From Exiguobacterium sp. KRL4 (lineage in GTDB: Bacteria; Bacillota; Bacilli; Exiguobacteriales; Exiguobacteriaceae), in assembly GCF_001870785.1 (NCBI RefSeq), contig NZ_MOLV01000028.1, positions 1 to 64,000 on the forward strand: a DNA stretch of 64,000 nucleotides. The letters are read 5' to 3'. Both the position numbers and the translations under genes were made by a program. Shown one piece after another: positions 7,001 to 15,566 of the stretch. Positions within the stretch are counted from its first letter, which is position 1; each line of letters starts with the position of its first letter. The notes beneath the pieces were generated by a model that saw nothing but the letters and a program-made list of their open reading frames with translations, was not told the origin of the DNA and ran no database searches.

Positions 7001-7149
7001 GAACCTTTAGGGTCTGTCTCAGGAGGGGTGATGGCACACCCTCATCTGAAGGCTTGAGCAAAACAGAAATGGACTGCGCTCGCACAAGCACTTCAGAATC
7101 CCACTCATCCCGAAGGGTGAGCTTGCGGCTTTAGCCGTGGGAGTGTCAA
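7001..7149 (+). ncRNA. Probable omega (right-end) RNA scaffold of IS copy 1
   Basis: The 149 nt between the tnpB stop and the TCAA end are rich in paired segments, such as CCCAC and GTGGG around GAAGGGTGAGCTTGCGGC, and are almost unchanged in copy 2. In characterised TnpB systems the guide RNA covers this region, overlaps the tnpB 3' end, and takes its guide from DNA just beyond the element. Here the guide would begin ATCGATCATTTACTG. The true 5' end is not defined. Confidence 0.45.
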
Positions 7150-7965
7150 ATCGATCATTTACTGCAGTTATGTCAGGTGGAAGGTGTGACCGCGATCATG
7201 TCGCTGATTGATCCGGAACTTGGTTTATTGGCACGAGCGGCTGAACGTTTCGAAGCACTTGGTGTAACCGTTGTCGTCTCGCCTTTTGAAGCATGTCAGC
7301 TCTGCTTGGATAAATATACGATGTATGAGTATTGTCTCAATCAAGGAATCGCCCACGCAAGAACGTATCAGGCACTGGAACCGTTTCGTGAAGCTCTTTC
7401 TATAGGTGAAGTCCACTTACCAGTCTTCGTCAAACCGCGTAGCGGAAGTGCCAGCATCGAAGTCAGGCAGGTCGAGACGTTCGAGGAGGTAGAACAGTTA
7501 TTTTTAAAAAATGCGGATTTGATCGTTCAAGAACTTCTGGTTGGTCAAGAGCTTGGTGTCGACGCCTATGTGGATTTGATCTCGGGCCAAGTCACATCGA
7601 TCTTCATCAAAGAAAAGTTGACGATGCGGGCCGGTGAGACCGACAAAAGCCGTTCGGTCGTCCGAGAAGATGTTTTCGAATGGATTGAACATGTGTTAGA
7701 AGATTCCGGACTGGTCGGTCCCCTTGATTTTGATCTGTTTGATGTTGCGGGGACGCTGTATCTGTCAGAAATCAATCCACGGTTTGGTGGGGGGTATCCT
7801 CATGCGTATGCGTGTGGTGTCAATTTCCCGGCACAACTGTTCCGCAATTTACTGCATCAGACCAATCCGCCGGAGATCGGGCAATACGCGGATGACTTGT
7901 ATATGTTAAAACATGATACGGTCACGTTGATTTCAGCGGCCGAACTGCAACACATCAAACGTTAA
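7150..7965 (+). pseudogene. ATP-grasp protein gene, 3' fragment
   Basis: The 271-residue remainder follows IS copy 1 in the same frame as the 5' fragment. It carries the ATP-grasp fold: KYTMYEYCLNQGI, the ATP-binding strand PVFVKPRSGSAS, the hinge region DLIVQELLVGQELGVDAYVD, and the metal/ATP motif LYLSEINPRFGGGYPHAYACG. The family ligates a carboxylate to an amine or thiol using ATP; the substrate is unknown. Resemblance is to CarB-like single ATP-grasp proteins. Internal starts (GTG 7177) could give a truncated product lacking the N-terminal domain, which I expect to be inactive. It ends at a strong terminator. Confidence 0.85.
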
Positions 7966-7970
7966 GCGCA

Positions 7971-8018
7971 AAAAAAACGAGGAATGATTTCTTAGAGAAA
8001 TCCATTCCTCGTTTTTTT
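7971..8018. terminator. Bidirectional terminator after the ATP-grasp gene
   Basis: AAAAAACGAGGAATG and CATTCCTCGTTTTTTT form a long stem with a small inner ATTTCT/AGAAAT arm. It separates the ATP-grasp gene from the convergent repeat protein at 8034. Confidence 0.88.
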
Positions 8019-8033
8019 GTGAAAAGAACTACG

Positions 8034-8792
8034 TCAAGAAATTGAAATCCGGGATCGTTTCAAACACTGGACCGCCGATGTCCAGCTCCCGAATAAGGCG
8101 TTGATGGTCGACGTGCTTGGGACAGACCGTCCTTCCGCCCATTTCCGGTAATGGATGATGCTGAGGGCAGGGAGCTCGCGCTGAGCTTGTGTCAATGCAT
8201 CGAGCACATCCTCTTCGACCCACTTCCGGCGTGGTGGTGCAATGTCGAGGCAAGCGAGGGCATCGACCCACGATCCATACTTTCGGGCAATCGTCGCGAC
8301 CGTCGGATGTCCGTTTTCCTGCGCCCAAATCGAATAGGTCTGGGTCGTCAAGCGCGGAAGGACATCCGATGCTTCGAGGAGCGCGTTGATGATTCGTTCT
8401 TCCGTCATACAGATCGAACGTGTCATCTCGATATGTGCTTCCTCAAGGGCCCGTGACCATGACCCGAAACGTAGATTGATTAACGTCAATGAGGGACCAT
8501 GTTTCGCTTTTGCCCATTCCCGGTAACTGTTGCTGTGAAAGGGATGCAGACGTTCCGATGCTTCTTTGATGAACGTCAAGATTTCCTGATCGGAATAATA
8601 CGGGCGGATCGATGACAATCCAGCAGCATGTAACGCTTCACGCCATGAACCAAACACGTTGATGATCGTCGTGATCGACGGGATTTCTTTTCCAGTAGAC
8701 CAGCGGGCGTAGGTTTTTGCATCTAAGGCAGGATAGGCGATACTCGCTTCGATTAAGCTATCGATTACTTGTTGTTCTGTCCATTTCTTCAT
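8034..8792 (-). CDS. Four-repeat 'homing endonuclease-associated repeat' protein, paralogue A
   Basis: The 252-residue protein is built only of four repeats of about 60 residues. Each has a Trp/charged start (KKWTEQQVIDSLIEAS), an aromatic centre (TYARWSTGKEIPS) and the hallmark FGSW..AL (NVFGSW, LRFGSW, RKYGSW, ALFGSW). This matches the helical repeat known from HNH homing endonucleases (Pfam HNH_repeat as I recall it), where a DNA-contact role is suspected. No HNH catalytic domain is present. ATG 8792 follows GAAAGGGG; longer readings run into the upstream gene region. It lies 31 nt after the Wzy/ligase gene and probably shares its transcript. A paralogue sits at 23245, at the other end of the same locus. 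Function unknown. Confidence 0.82.
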   Translation of the reverse strand: MKKWTEQQVIDSLIEASIAYPALDAKTYARWSTGKEIPSITTIINVFGSWREALHAAGLSSIRPYYSDQEILTFIKEASERLHPFHSNSYREWAKAKHGPSLTLINLRFGSWSRALEEAHIEMTRSICMTEERIINALLEASDVLPRLTTQTYSIWAQENGHPTVATIARKYGSWVDALACLDIAPPRRKWVEEDVLDALTQAQRELPALSIIHYRKWAEGRSVPSTSTINALFGSWTSAVQCLKRSRISIS

Positions 8793-8823
8793 GATGTCAT
8801 ACCCCTTTCGTGTAGGTGTTCGT

Positions 8824-10113
8824 CTAGGTGTGGGTACTTTCTTGTGAAATCGTGCGACGGCGTGTCGCATAAATCAAAAAGCTGAGCCAGATGAAATAAA
8901 ATCCGCTTGGTCGAATCAGGACACTTTCTGTGAACTGAAGCAACAGCAACCAAAGGCAGAGTAACAACAAGATGACTGATAAGGAATCGTCGTGACGGTA
9001 ATCCCGAATGAATCGGACAAGAATCAAGAGGAATGAAGCGAGATAGAGCAGCAGACCGATTAATCCGAATTCATACAGGTAGACAATCGGTGTACTGTGG
9101 AACGTATAGAGTGTGCTTGGTCCGAGTTGTTGTTCGAGTCCGACGACAGAAGAACCGAGACCATGTCCAAACCAAAGTCGATCCACGGAAGCGCTCAGAC
9201 CGGCTTGCCATAACGCACTACGTCCGTTGAGACTGATCAATTGCGCAAACAATGCATTGTTGAAAGAGATGGAGCCAATCAGGATACCGGCACCTAACAG
9301 GTAAAGACCGGTGACCTGGTACCGCAATCGTTTTTCTGGAATCAGTAAAAGGGTCGTCAACAACGCGAGCAAACAAAATGAGTAAATGCCAGTCTGAGAA
9401 GCACTTAGTAATAAACCGATGAAAATCAACGACAGGACCACTCCGGAAAAGACAAACGACCGAAGGCTACGTCGAGCGATTGCCTGTAAGACATACATCC
9501 AGGCGATCAGACCACCGGGGACGAGCCAGGCCGCAAACGCATTCGGGTTATTGGTCAAACTGGCAGACCGGAGAAAACCACCTTGTTCCCCGACATAAAG
9601 CTGCGACAAGGAAATCGGACCGAGTCGTAACGATTGGATATTATCAATCGGTACATATTCCTGTCCGAACGAGACGAGTAAGGCATAAGCTGCAAGACAT
9701 AAGGCTTGGTATAAAAGAATGAGGTTCAACAGTTGAAACCAACTGACGAATGAACGAGCAGTGAGTGATAGGACGATGATGACAAAAAGCCACGTCGTAA
9801 ACAGATGGAGTAACGAAAGCGAAGAAGCGGTAGCTGGGCGAAATAGAAACATGATGGTGTGAAACGTAACATACAGTAAAAATAAGGTAACGAGTCGTTG
9901 TGTCCAAGCACGTGGTGGGAAATACATCGGACGGGTGACGAGATAAAAAACGACAAATAGGACGAGATAGACGAGTGTGATCAGTACATTCCAGTGATTC
10001 GGCAGGACTTCATCCGTGAATGATAACGGACGTGTCCATAAATCAATCGTCACCCAAAGTGTCAGGATGAATAAGCCAATCGATTCAGGTATATTGACTG
10101 ATTTTAACATCAT
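8824..10113 (-). CDS. O-antigen ligase/Wzy-type polysaccharide polymerase
   Basis: The 429-residue polytopic membrane protein has about ten to twelve hydrophobic helices and a large extracytoplasmic loop near residues 290-330 (NGRSALWQAGL..RLWFGHGLGSS). The motif resembles the Wzy_C/WaaL family loop, where WxxAL and GxGxGS-like segments recur. Members polymerise or transfer lipid-linked glycans at the outer face of the membrane. It is divergent from the main EPS operon and followed by the four-repeat protein. As the rightward operon carries its own EpsG-like polymerase, this one could act as an alternative polymerase or as a ligase. Confidence 0.8.
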   Translation of the reverse strand: MMLKSVNIPESIGLFILTLWVTIDLWTRPLSFTDEVLPNHWNVLITLVYLVLFVVFYLVTRPMYFPPRAWTQRLVTLFLLYVTFHTIMFLFRPATASSLSLLHLFTTWLFVIIVLSLTARSFVSWFQLLNLILLYQALCLAAYALLVSFGQEYVPIDNIQSLRLGPISLSQLYVGEQGGFLRSASLTNNPNAFAAWLVPGGLIAWMYVLQAIARRSLRSFVFSGVVLSLIFIGLLLSASQTGIYSFCLLALLTTLLLIPEKRLRYQVTGLYLLGAGILIGSISFNNALFAQLISLNGRSALWQAGLSASVDRLWFGHGLGSSVVGLEQQLGPSTLYTFHSTPIVYLYEFGLIGLLLYLASFLLILVRFIRDYRHDDSLSVILLLLCLWLLLLQFTESVLIRPSGFYFIWLSFLIYATRRRTISQESTHT

Positions 10114-10440
10114 TACTAGTATCTATCCACCCTTCATATAGGACTTATTACCGATTTTCCAGGTTCTTAATCATCAAATTTGTATTTACCCTTAATTTAT
10201 TGAATATTTGCGCTTTTATTGGATGATTTTGATGAAACGGCGATCATTTTTATGTGAAGCGTCTTTTTTTCGTGAAACAATCTTTTTCGATGAACTAACG
10301 ATATGCAAGCATGATGACTCCTCAAAAAAATATAATCATTTCCATCAAGCTCTAATTGTTTTGGTAGCCGTTTGGAAATAAGGTGTAACCATAACCAATG
10401 TCCAGCGAACGTGTCAGGTAACGAGAAAGAGGTGAACAAC
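10114..10440. other. Divergent intergenic region of the EPS locus
   Basis: These 327 bp between the Wzy/ligase and Wzz genes are AT-rich, with no coding potential. Both operons must be driven from here. I see no confident sigma-A promoter or terminator. A region with GTTTGGAAATAAGGTGTAAC (10371-10390) lies close to the Wzz ribosome site. Confidence 0.5.
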
Positions 10441-11091
10441 GTGAATTCCATTCATCAAAAAAAGACATTCAGCGACCATGTGACGACATTAAAAAAAGGC
10501 TGGTGGATTTTCTGCTTACTGGCCATGTTATTAGCGGGTGCCGGATATGCCGTCAGCACCTACGTGATTCCTCCGACGTATGAAGCAACCGCCTACATCC
10601 TTGTCGTCCCACAGGCAAATGCGGAAACGACATCGACGACGACACTTGTCAGTACCTATCAGGATATCTTACGAAGTCCGGAAGTCATCGATCAAGTCGC
10701 CCAAAAGATGGACGTGACCGATAAACGGATCTTCGATTTGACGGATCGCCTGACCGTCGCAAGTAACTTGGACTCCCAAGTCATCGCCTTATCGGTCACC
10801 GATCGGTCAGCCGAGCAAGCGGCGATTCAAGCCAATACGATGACAGAAGTCTTTCAGGATTATGTTCCACAGTTGATCAAAACGAGTAGTACGGAAGTCT
10901 TCTCGACTGCCCGGATCCCGACTAAACCGGTCTCCCCGAACATCCTGATGAACACGGCGATCGGCGGGATCCTCGGTCTCTTATTCGGCTTATTGATCGT
11001 CTATTCCCGGGCGCTCGGAAAAAAGTCAGTCGCTGAAGAAACGAAAGAAACCGCCTATCCCCAAGCTGTCAGCCGTCCAAGCCGTTCATGA
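10441..11091 (+). CDS. Wzz/YveK-type polysaccharide chain-length protein (EpsA-like)
   Basis: The start is GTG 10441 after AAAGAGGTG, giving 216 residues. The Wzz layout is clear: a short cytosolic N-terminus, transmembrane 1 (about 28-49, WWIFCLLAMLLAGAGYAV), an extracytoplasmic domain beginning with PPTYEATAYILV, a Pro-rich segment RIPTKPVSPN, and transmembrane 2 (about 173-192). In Bacilli this co-polymerase normally activates a partner BY-kinase (EpsB/YwqD), which is missing from this locus. It is the first gene of the rightward operon and likely sets polymer length. Confidence 0.88.
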   Translation: MNSIHQKKTFSDHVTTLKKGWWIFCLLAMLLAGAGYAVSTYVIPPTYEATAYILVVPQANAETTSTTTLVSTYQDILRSPEVIDQVAQKMDVTDKRIFDLTDRLTVASNLDSQVIALSVTDRSAEQAAIQANTMTEVFQDYVPQLIKTSSTEVFSTARIPTKPVSPNILMNTAIGGILGLLFGLLIVYSRALGKKSVAEETKETAYPQAVSRPSRS

Positions 11092-11113
11092 ATCGAGAAA
11101 GGAGGAGCACATC

Positions 11114-12985
11114 ATGCAGCCCCCACCATTTCAGCAGTACCGCAGACATGTCAAGATCGGTCTGCTACGGTTGATCGACGCGACGGTCATCATCGCAGCG
11201 ACCGTTGTGACGTTCTATTTCTTTAATCCTCTCAATCTCACGGCAAACTTTGAACTGATTGATGCCGTCGAAATCGCCTTGATTCAATGGGTCGCACTGA
11301 CGCTTGTCGCTCACTGGATGCGCTTTTATCAAATCATCTGGCGATATGCGAGCCTGCGGGACTTAGGTGTCTTACTCGTCGTCGTCGTCGCGAGCAGCTT
11401 TGTCCTCCTCGGACTGGAATATGCATTATTCGACTTTGCCGTCGAACGAGCCGTCTTTCTCCAGACCGGTCTTGTCCTGAATGGGATCTTGTTCGTCCGA
11501 CTGTTGATTCGTGGACGCAGCCTGGAGCTGAAACGAGAAAATCGGACGCTTGGGAAACGGACCTTGATCATCGGTGCCGGTGCCTCGGGACAGATGATCA
11601 CGAAAGAGTTGAAACAGAAAAAGGCGCATATCCTGAACGTCGTCGGACTCCTCGATGATTTGCCGGAACTAAAGGGGATGATGATTCATGGTGTACCGGT
11701 CATCGGTACGATCGAGCAGCTCGAATGTATCATCGAAGAATTCAAAATCGAGGCCGTCGTCCTGGCGATTCCGTCCTTATCCTATCCCGACCGGGTCAGC
11801 CTGCTGAACCGGATCAAACAGACGAAGGTCGAAGCGCATACGTTACCGATGCTCGTCGAACTGGCCTCCGGTCAAGTCTCCGTCAATCAAATCCGAGAAG
11901 TATCGATCGCCGATCTACTTGGACGGGAGCCGGTCGAACTCGATATCACGGAAATTGAAAAAAGCGTCAGTCAGGCGACGGTCCTCGTGACGGGAGCGGG
12001 TGGGTCGATCGGATCAGAAATTTGTCGCCAGCTTGTGAAGTTTAAACCGGAACACCTCATTTTACTGGGGCATGGTGAAAACAGTATCTATCTGATCCGG
12101 CGGGAACTCGAAGCCACGACGGAAGGCATCACGTTACATTCGGTCATCGCCGATGTTCAGGATGCGGACCGGATGATGGACGTGATGCACCGCTTCAAAC
12201 CGGATCTCGTCTATCACGCAGCCGCCCATAAACATGTGCCGCTGATGGAAGATAACCCAAGTGAAGCCGTCAAAAATAATGTCTACGGGACACGTAACGT
12301 CGCCTTGGCGGCAGAAGCAGCCGGAGTCAACCGGGTCGTCATGATTTCGACCGATAAGGCGGTTAATCCGACGAGTGTGATGGGGGCGACGAAACGGATT
12401 GCCGAGATGGTGATTCAACAAATCGCAAGGAACAGTCAAACGACCTTTGCCGTCGTCCGGTTCGGAAACGTCCTTGGGAGCCGCGGGTCCGTCATTCCTC
12501 TCTTTAAGGAACAGATCGCAAAGGGTGGTCCGATCACCGTGACCGATCCCGCGATGACCCGTTATTTCATGACGATTCCAGAGGCAAGCCGGCTCGTCAT
12601 CCAAGCCAGTGTTCTCGCTGAAGGGGGCGAAGTGTTTGTCCTCGATATGGGAGAACCGGTCAACATCACGACACTGGCCCGCAACTTGATTCACCTGAGT
12701 GGTTTTACAGAAGAGCAGATCCCGATCGTCTACAGCGGTATTCGTAAAGGTGAAAAGTTGTATGAAGAATTACTCGCAACAGAGGAGGTCCACGAAGAAC
12801 GGGTCTTCGAGAAGATTCTCGTCGGTAAGACATGCCCGTTCGGATCGATTGATCCGTATCTGCGCAACATCGCGGCAGCAATCGATGATGAACAAGCCTT
12901 ACGGACGTATCTACTAGAAGCGACGAATCGAACCGACAAGATGCCGGAAACGATTCCACCGGCGATTCGGATCGCCCGGGAATGA
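11114..12985 (+). CDS. Membrane-bound UDP-N-acetylhexosamine 4,6-dehydratase (EpsC/CapD/WbpM-like)
   Basis: The 623-residue protein has four N-terminal transmembrane helices (about 12-120). A CoA-binding-like domain follows (TLIIGAGASGQMITKEL), then an SDR catalytic domain with VTGAGGSIGSEICRQL near residue 293. The Thr-Asp-Lys segment STDKAVNPTSVMGATKR replaces the usual YxxxK tyrosine with Met, as in WbpM and FlaA1-like large dehydratases. It converts UDP-GlcNAc to a 4-keto-6-deoxy sugar that the DegT aminotransferase at 22067 can aminate. It is the second gene of the EPS operon. Confidence 0.92.
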   Translation: MQPPPFQQYRRHVKIGLLRLIDATVIIAATVVTFYFFNPLNLTANFELIDAVEIALIQWVALTLVAHWMRFYQIIWRYASLRDLGVLLVVVVASSFVLLGLEYALFDFAVERAVFLQTGLVLNGILFVRLLIRGRSLELKRENRTLGKRTLIIGAGASGQMITKELKQKKAHILNVVGLLDDLPELKGMMIHGVPVIGTIEQLECIIEEFKIEAVVLAIPSLSYPDRVSLLNRIKQTKVEAHTLPMLVELASGQVSVNQIREVSIADLLGREPVELDITEIEKSVSQATVLVTGAGGSIGSEICRQLVKFKPEHLILLGHGENSIYLIRRELEATTEGITLHSVIADVQDADRMMDVMHRFKPDLVYHAAAHKHVPLMEDNPSEAVKNNVYGTRNVALAAEAAGVNRVVMISTDKAVNPTSVMGATKRIAEMVIQQIARNSQTTFAVVRFGNVLGSRGSVIPLFKEQIAKGGPITVTDPAMTRYFMTIPEASRLVIQASVLAEGGEVFVLDMGEPVNITTLARNLIHLSGFTEEQIPIVYSGIRKGEKLYEELLATEEVHEERVFEKILVGKTCPFGSIDPYLRNIAAAIDDEQALRTYLLEATNRTDKMPETIPPAIRIARE

Positions 12986-12997
12986 GGGGGAGACGAT

Positions 12998-14260
12998 ATG
13001 AAATCAGCCCGGCAACTCTCACGTTTTAATCTCATCTTCATTGCGGATACGGCTTACTCGCTCCACCAATGGATGATTTTGACGCTGTTGATCAAATGGA
13101 GTACACCACTCAACATCGGTTACTTCAATTATGCTCTCGCCTTGACGGCACCAATCGTCATGTTTTGTTGGCTGAATGCCAGTACGATTTTGACGGCGGA
13201 ACGGTCGGGGTTAAAAAACTTCAATTTGTTCATCAAAACACGATTTTCCTTATTGACGGTCGGGGTCTTCGTCCTTCTCATCGTCTATTACTTCTTCGGA
13301 GAAGCCGACATTCTGTGGCTGACGTTACTCGTCTATCTGAATAAGTACATGGAGTCGTTTGCGGATCTCGCATATGGATTCCTACAAGGACACATGGCCT
13401 TCAAGGAAGTCGCTGTCTCGAAGATTTTCCGAAGTCTCGTCAACGTATCGGGCGCGGCCTTGATTTTGTTCACGACCCATTCGATTCACGGTTTCGTTCT
13501 CGCTTTGGTCGCCGGTAACCTGATCATGCTGATTCTTTACGATTTACCGACCGTCCGGCGTGTCGGTCACGGATTCGAAAACCAGCGGATGAGCGAACGG
13601 TATCAGACGGGGCGACAACTGTTCATCAAAGCTGTCCCACTCGGCTTCGTCGCCTTGTTGATTGCCTTGAATGCCAACATCCCACGCTTGTTCGTCGGTC
13701 ATGCGATTGGCACGGAAGAACTGGGCTACTACGCGAGTATCGCCTATCTCCTTGTGCTAGGAAGTCTTTTCATCCACTCGCTTGTCGCCGTCTTGTTGCC
13801 AAACTTTTCTTCTGAAAGTGGTGAACGGCAAAGCTTACCGGAGTTGCGGAGGCTGACCCGCTCGATGCTACTGATGACGAACGCAGTCGGGATCTTGCTG
13901 ATCATCGGATCAATCTTTTTTGGGAAGTGGGGACTGACGCTCTTCTACAATGCGTCATTCGTCCAGTACCATACGATTTTCGTCCTGATGATGATCGCGT
14001 CGCTCTTTTTCTATAATTCGACCGTCGTTCAAGCGTTGTTGACCGGGTTTCAGCAATTCCGGGTCCAGACGATCGCCATCTTCGGCAGTGTCGTCGTCAA
14101 CATCGTCGCCTGCAGCATCCTGATTCCGATGTACGGCTTGTACGGTGCGACGACCGCGTATGGGTTATGTGCCATCACCCAGATCGTTCTGTTGATTCCG
14201 GCGCTCTATCGTTCACTGTATCCCCGGAAACTGGCACTTGCGATCGAACAAAGTAGCTAA
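12998..14260 (+). CDS. Wzx-type polysaccharide flippase
   Basis: The 420-residue polytopic protein has about twelve hydrophobic helices and the MATE/MVF-like polysaccharide exporter layout. It moves undecaprenyl-linked repeat units across the membrane. ATG 12998 follows GGGGGAGACG. It lies 12 nt after the dehydratase gene and directly upstream of the EpsG-like polymerase, a usual pairing. No substrate specificity can be read from the sequence. Confidence 0.86.
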   Translation: MKSARQLSRFNLIFIADTAYSLHQWMILTLLIKWSTPLNIGYFNYALALTAPIVMFCWLNASTILTAERSGLKNFNLFIKTRFSLLTVGVFVLLIVYYFFGEADILWLTLLVYLNKYMESFADLAYGFLQGHMAFKEVAVSKIFRSLVNVSGAALILFTTHSIHGFVLALVAGNLIMLILYDLPTVRRVGHGFENQRMSERYQTGRQLFIKAVPLGFVALLIALNANIPRLFVGHAIGTEELGYYASIAYLLVLGSLFIHSLVAVLLPNFSSESGERQSLPELRRLTRSMLLMTNAVGILLIIGSIFFGKWGLTLFYNASFVQYHTIFVLMMIASLFFYNSTVVQALLTGFQQFRVQTIAIFGSVVVNIVACSILIPMYGLYGATTAYGLCAITQIVLLIPALYRSLYPRKLALAIEQSS

Positions 14261-14273
14261 AGGAGGAGAAAAC

Positions 14274-15566
14274 ATGCGGCCGATCCTGATTGTCGTTGTC
14301 CTTGAAGCATTGCTCAGTCAACTGGTCCGACCGCTCTTTTTGACTTCTGAAGGTTACGTGGCGACACTTCTTGCCATTAACTCGGTCCTGTTGATGTTTT
14401 ATCTGCTGAAACAGGCGGACACGACACCGCTGTTTCTGATTTTCGTGACCGCTTTTCTGCTCCGGTTGACGTTGATGTTAGTCGATCTGGAACTGTTCCG
14501 GCTCCCACCACATAGCGGTGACGATACGGAGGCATTCCATCTGGAAGGCTTGTTGATCTATACCGATCCGACGATGTTCAGTGAAGTCGTTCGGGGCAGC
14601 TATTCGAAATTTCTTGGTCTCTTTTATCTCGCATTCGGACCGGAGCGGATGTTGGCCCAGTATTTTAACGTCATTCTCGGTATTGTTTCGATCGTCATCT
14701 TTTCGAAAACCTTGATGTTACTGAAGTTACCGATGCATTACGTGCTGATCGTAACCGGGATGTTTGCTTTCTTCGCGCAAGGGTTGTTGCTTTCACCGAT
14801 CCTCTTACGTGATCAACTGGTGGCGATCGGGATCGTCTACACGTTGTACTATATGGTGCGCTGGACGATGCACAAGTCGATGATGGATCTGGCACTCGCC
14901 TATACGGGCTATTTCATCAGTACGATGTTCCATTCAGGGCTTGCGGTCGGGATTCTGGTCCTTCTCGTCTACTTTTCCTTCTACAATCACGAGACGCAGC
15001 GGATGGATTTCGAAGCGTCGAAAGTCCAGCGTTTGCTCGTCCAGGTCGTCATCGTCGGTTTTATCGTCTACAGCTTCCAGGAAGTATTGTTCGCGAAATT
15101 CACCCACGTCTCGGAGAACGGGCAACTGTTCAGCGGGATGAGTTACGACCGTGGAGGATCCGCCTATCTGAACGGACTGACCGTGACGGGGCCACTCGAC
15201 ATGATCTTGTACGCGCCACTCCGGATGATCTACTTCCTGTTTTCACCGTTTCCATGGCAATGGTCGAGCGTGATGAACATCGCGATTTTCTTCGCGGACG
15301 CGGTGTTTTATCTCGTGCTGTTTGGTCTGACGATCTTGCACCTGAAGTATCTGAAACAACATCCTTTTGGCAGTGTGCTTCTGTTCATGTTGCTTCTGTT
15401 TCTCGTCAATGCCGTCATCTTTGGTCTTGGAACGGGGAATGTCGGAACGGCGATTCGCCACCGCTACAAACTGTTTCCGATGCTGTTGATTGTGTATACA
15501 TCGATTCATTACATCCGCTATCAGGTGATTCATCACTTCGAGGAGGTCGAGAAACGTGCAGAATAA
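14274..15566 (+). CDS. EpsG-family polysaccharide polymerase
   Basis: From ATG 14274, 8 nt after AAGGAGGAG, the protein is 430 residues. It has about ten membrane helices and Arg-containing extracytoplasmic loops (SPILLRDQLVAIG, TAIRHRYKLFP). This matches EpsG/Wzy proteins, which join repeat units on the outer face of the membrane. A longer frame from 14238 overlaps the upstream gene without a ribosome site. It overlaps the epimerase gene by 11 nt, indicating tight operon coupling. Confidence 0.8.
   Translation: MRPILIVVVLEALLSQLVRPLFLTSEGYVATLLAINSVLLMFYLLKQADTTPLFLIFVTAFLLRLTLMLVDLELFRLPPHSGDDTEAFHLEGLLIYTDPTMFSEVVRGSYSKFLGLFYLAFGPERMLAQYFNVILGIVSIVIFSKTLMLLKLPMHYVLIVTGMFAFFAQGLLLSPILLRDQLVAIGIVYTLYYMVRWTMHKSMMDLALAYTGYFISTMFHSGLAVGILVLLVYFSFYNHETQRMDFEASKVQRLLVQVVIVGFIVYSFQEVLFAKFTHVSENGQLFSGMSYDRGGSAYLNGLTVTGPLDMILYAPLRMIYFLFSPFPWQWSSVMNIAIFFADAVFYLVLFGLTILHLKYLKQHPFGSVLLFMLLLFLVNAVIFGLGTGNVGTAIRHRYKLFPMLLIVYTSIHYIRYQVIHHFEEVEKRAE

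Larger units (their letters stand above)
5361..7149 (+). mobile_element. IS200/IS605-family element, copy 1 (tnpA + tnpB), 1789 bp
   Basis: Boundaries come from comparing the two copies in the window, which share exactly 1789 bp. The left end follows TTAC and the right end finishes in TCAA, the same left target tetranucleotide and right cleavage site as IS608. There is no target duplication and no terminal inverted repeat. Subterminal hairpins are present at both ends: CCCAC/GTGGG near 5388-5405 and CCCAC/GTGGG near 7100-7141. It encodes a Y1 transposase with an intact HUH motif and a TnpB with its RuvC and zinc-ribbon residues. It disrupts an ATP-grasp gene. Precise excision would restore that gene. 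Confidence 0.95.

Noticed and set aside
8034-8328. Overlapping reading frames on both strands inside the four-repeat gene
   Set aside because: They are high-GC shadows without ribosome sites; the four-repeat frame has clear periodic conservation with its paralogue.
12134-12694. 186-residue antisense frame within the dehydratase gene
   Set aside because: Antisense to a well-conserved dehydratase frame, with no start signal and no recognisable composition.
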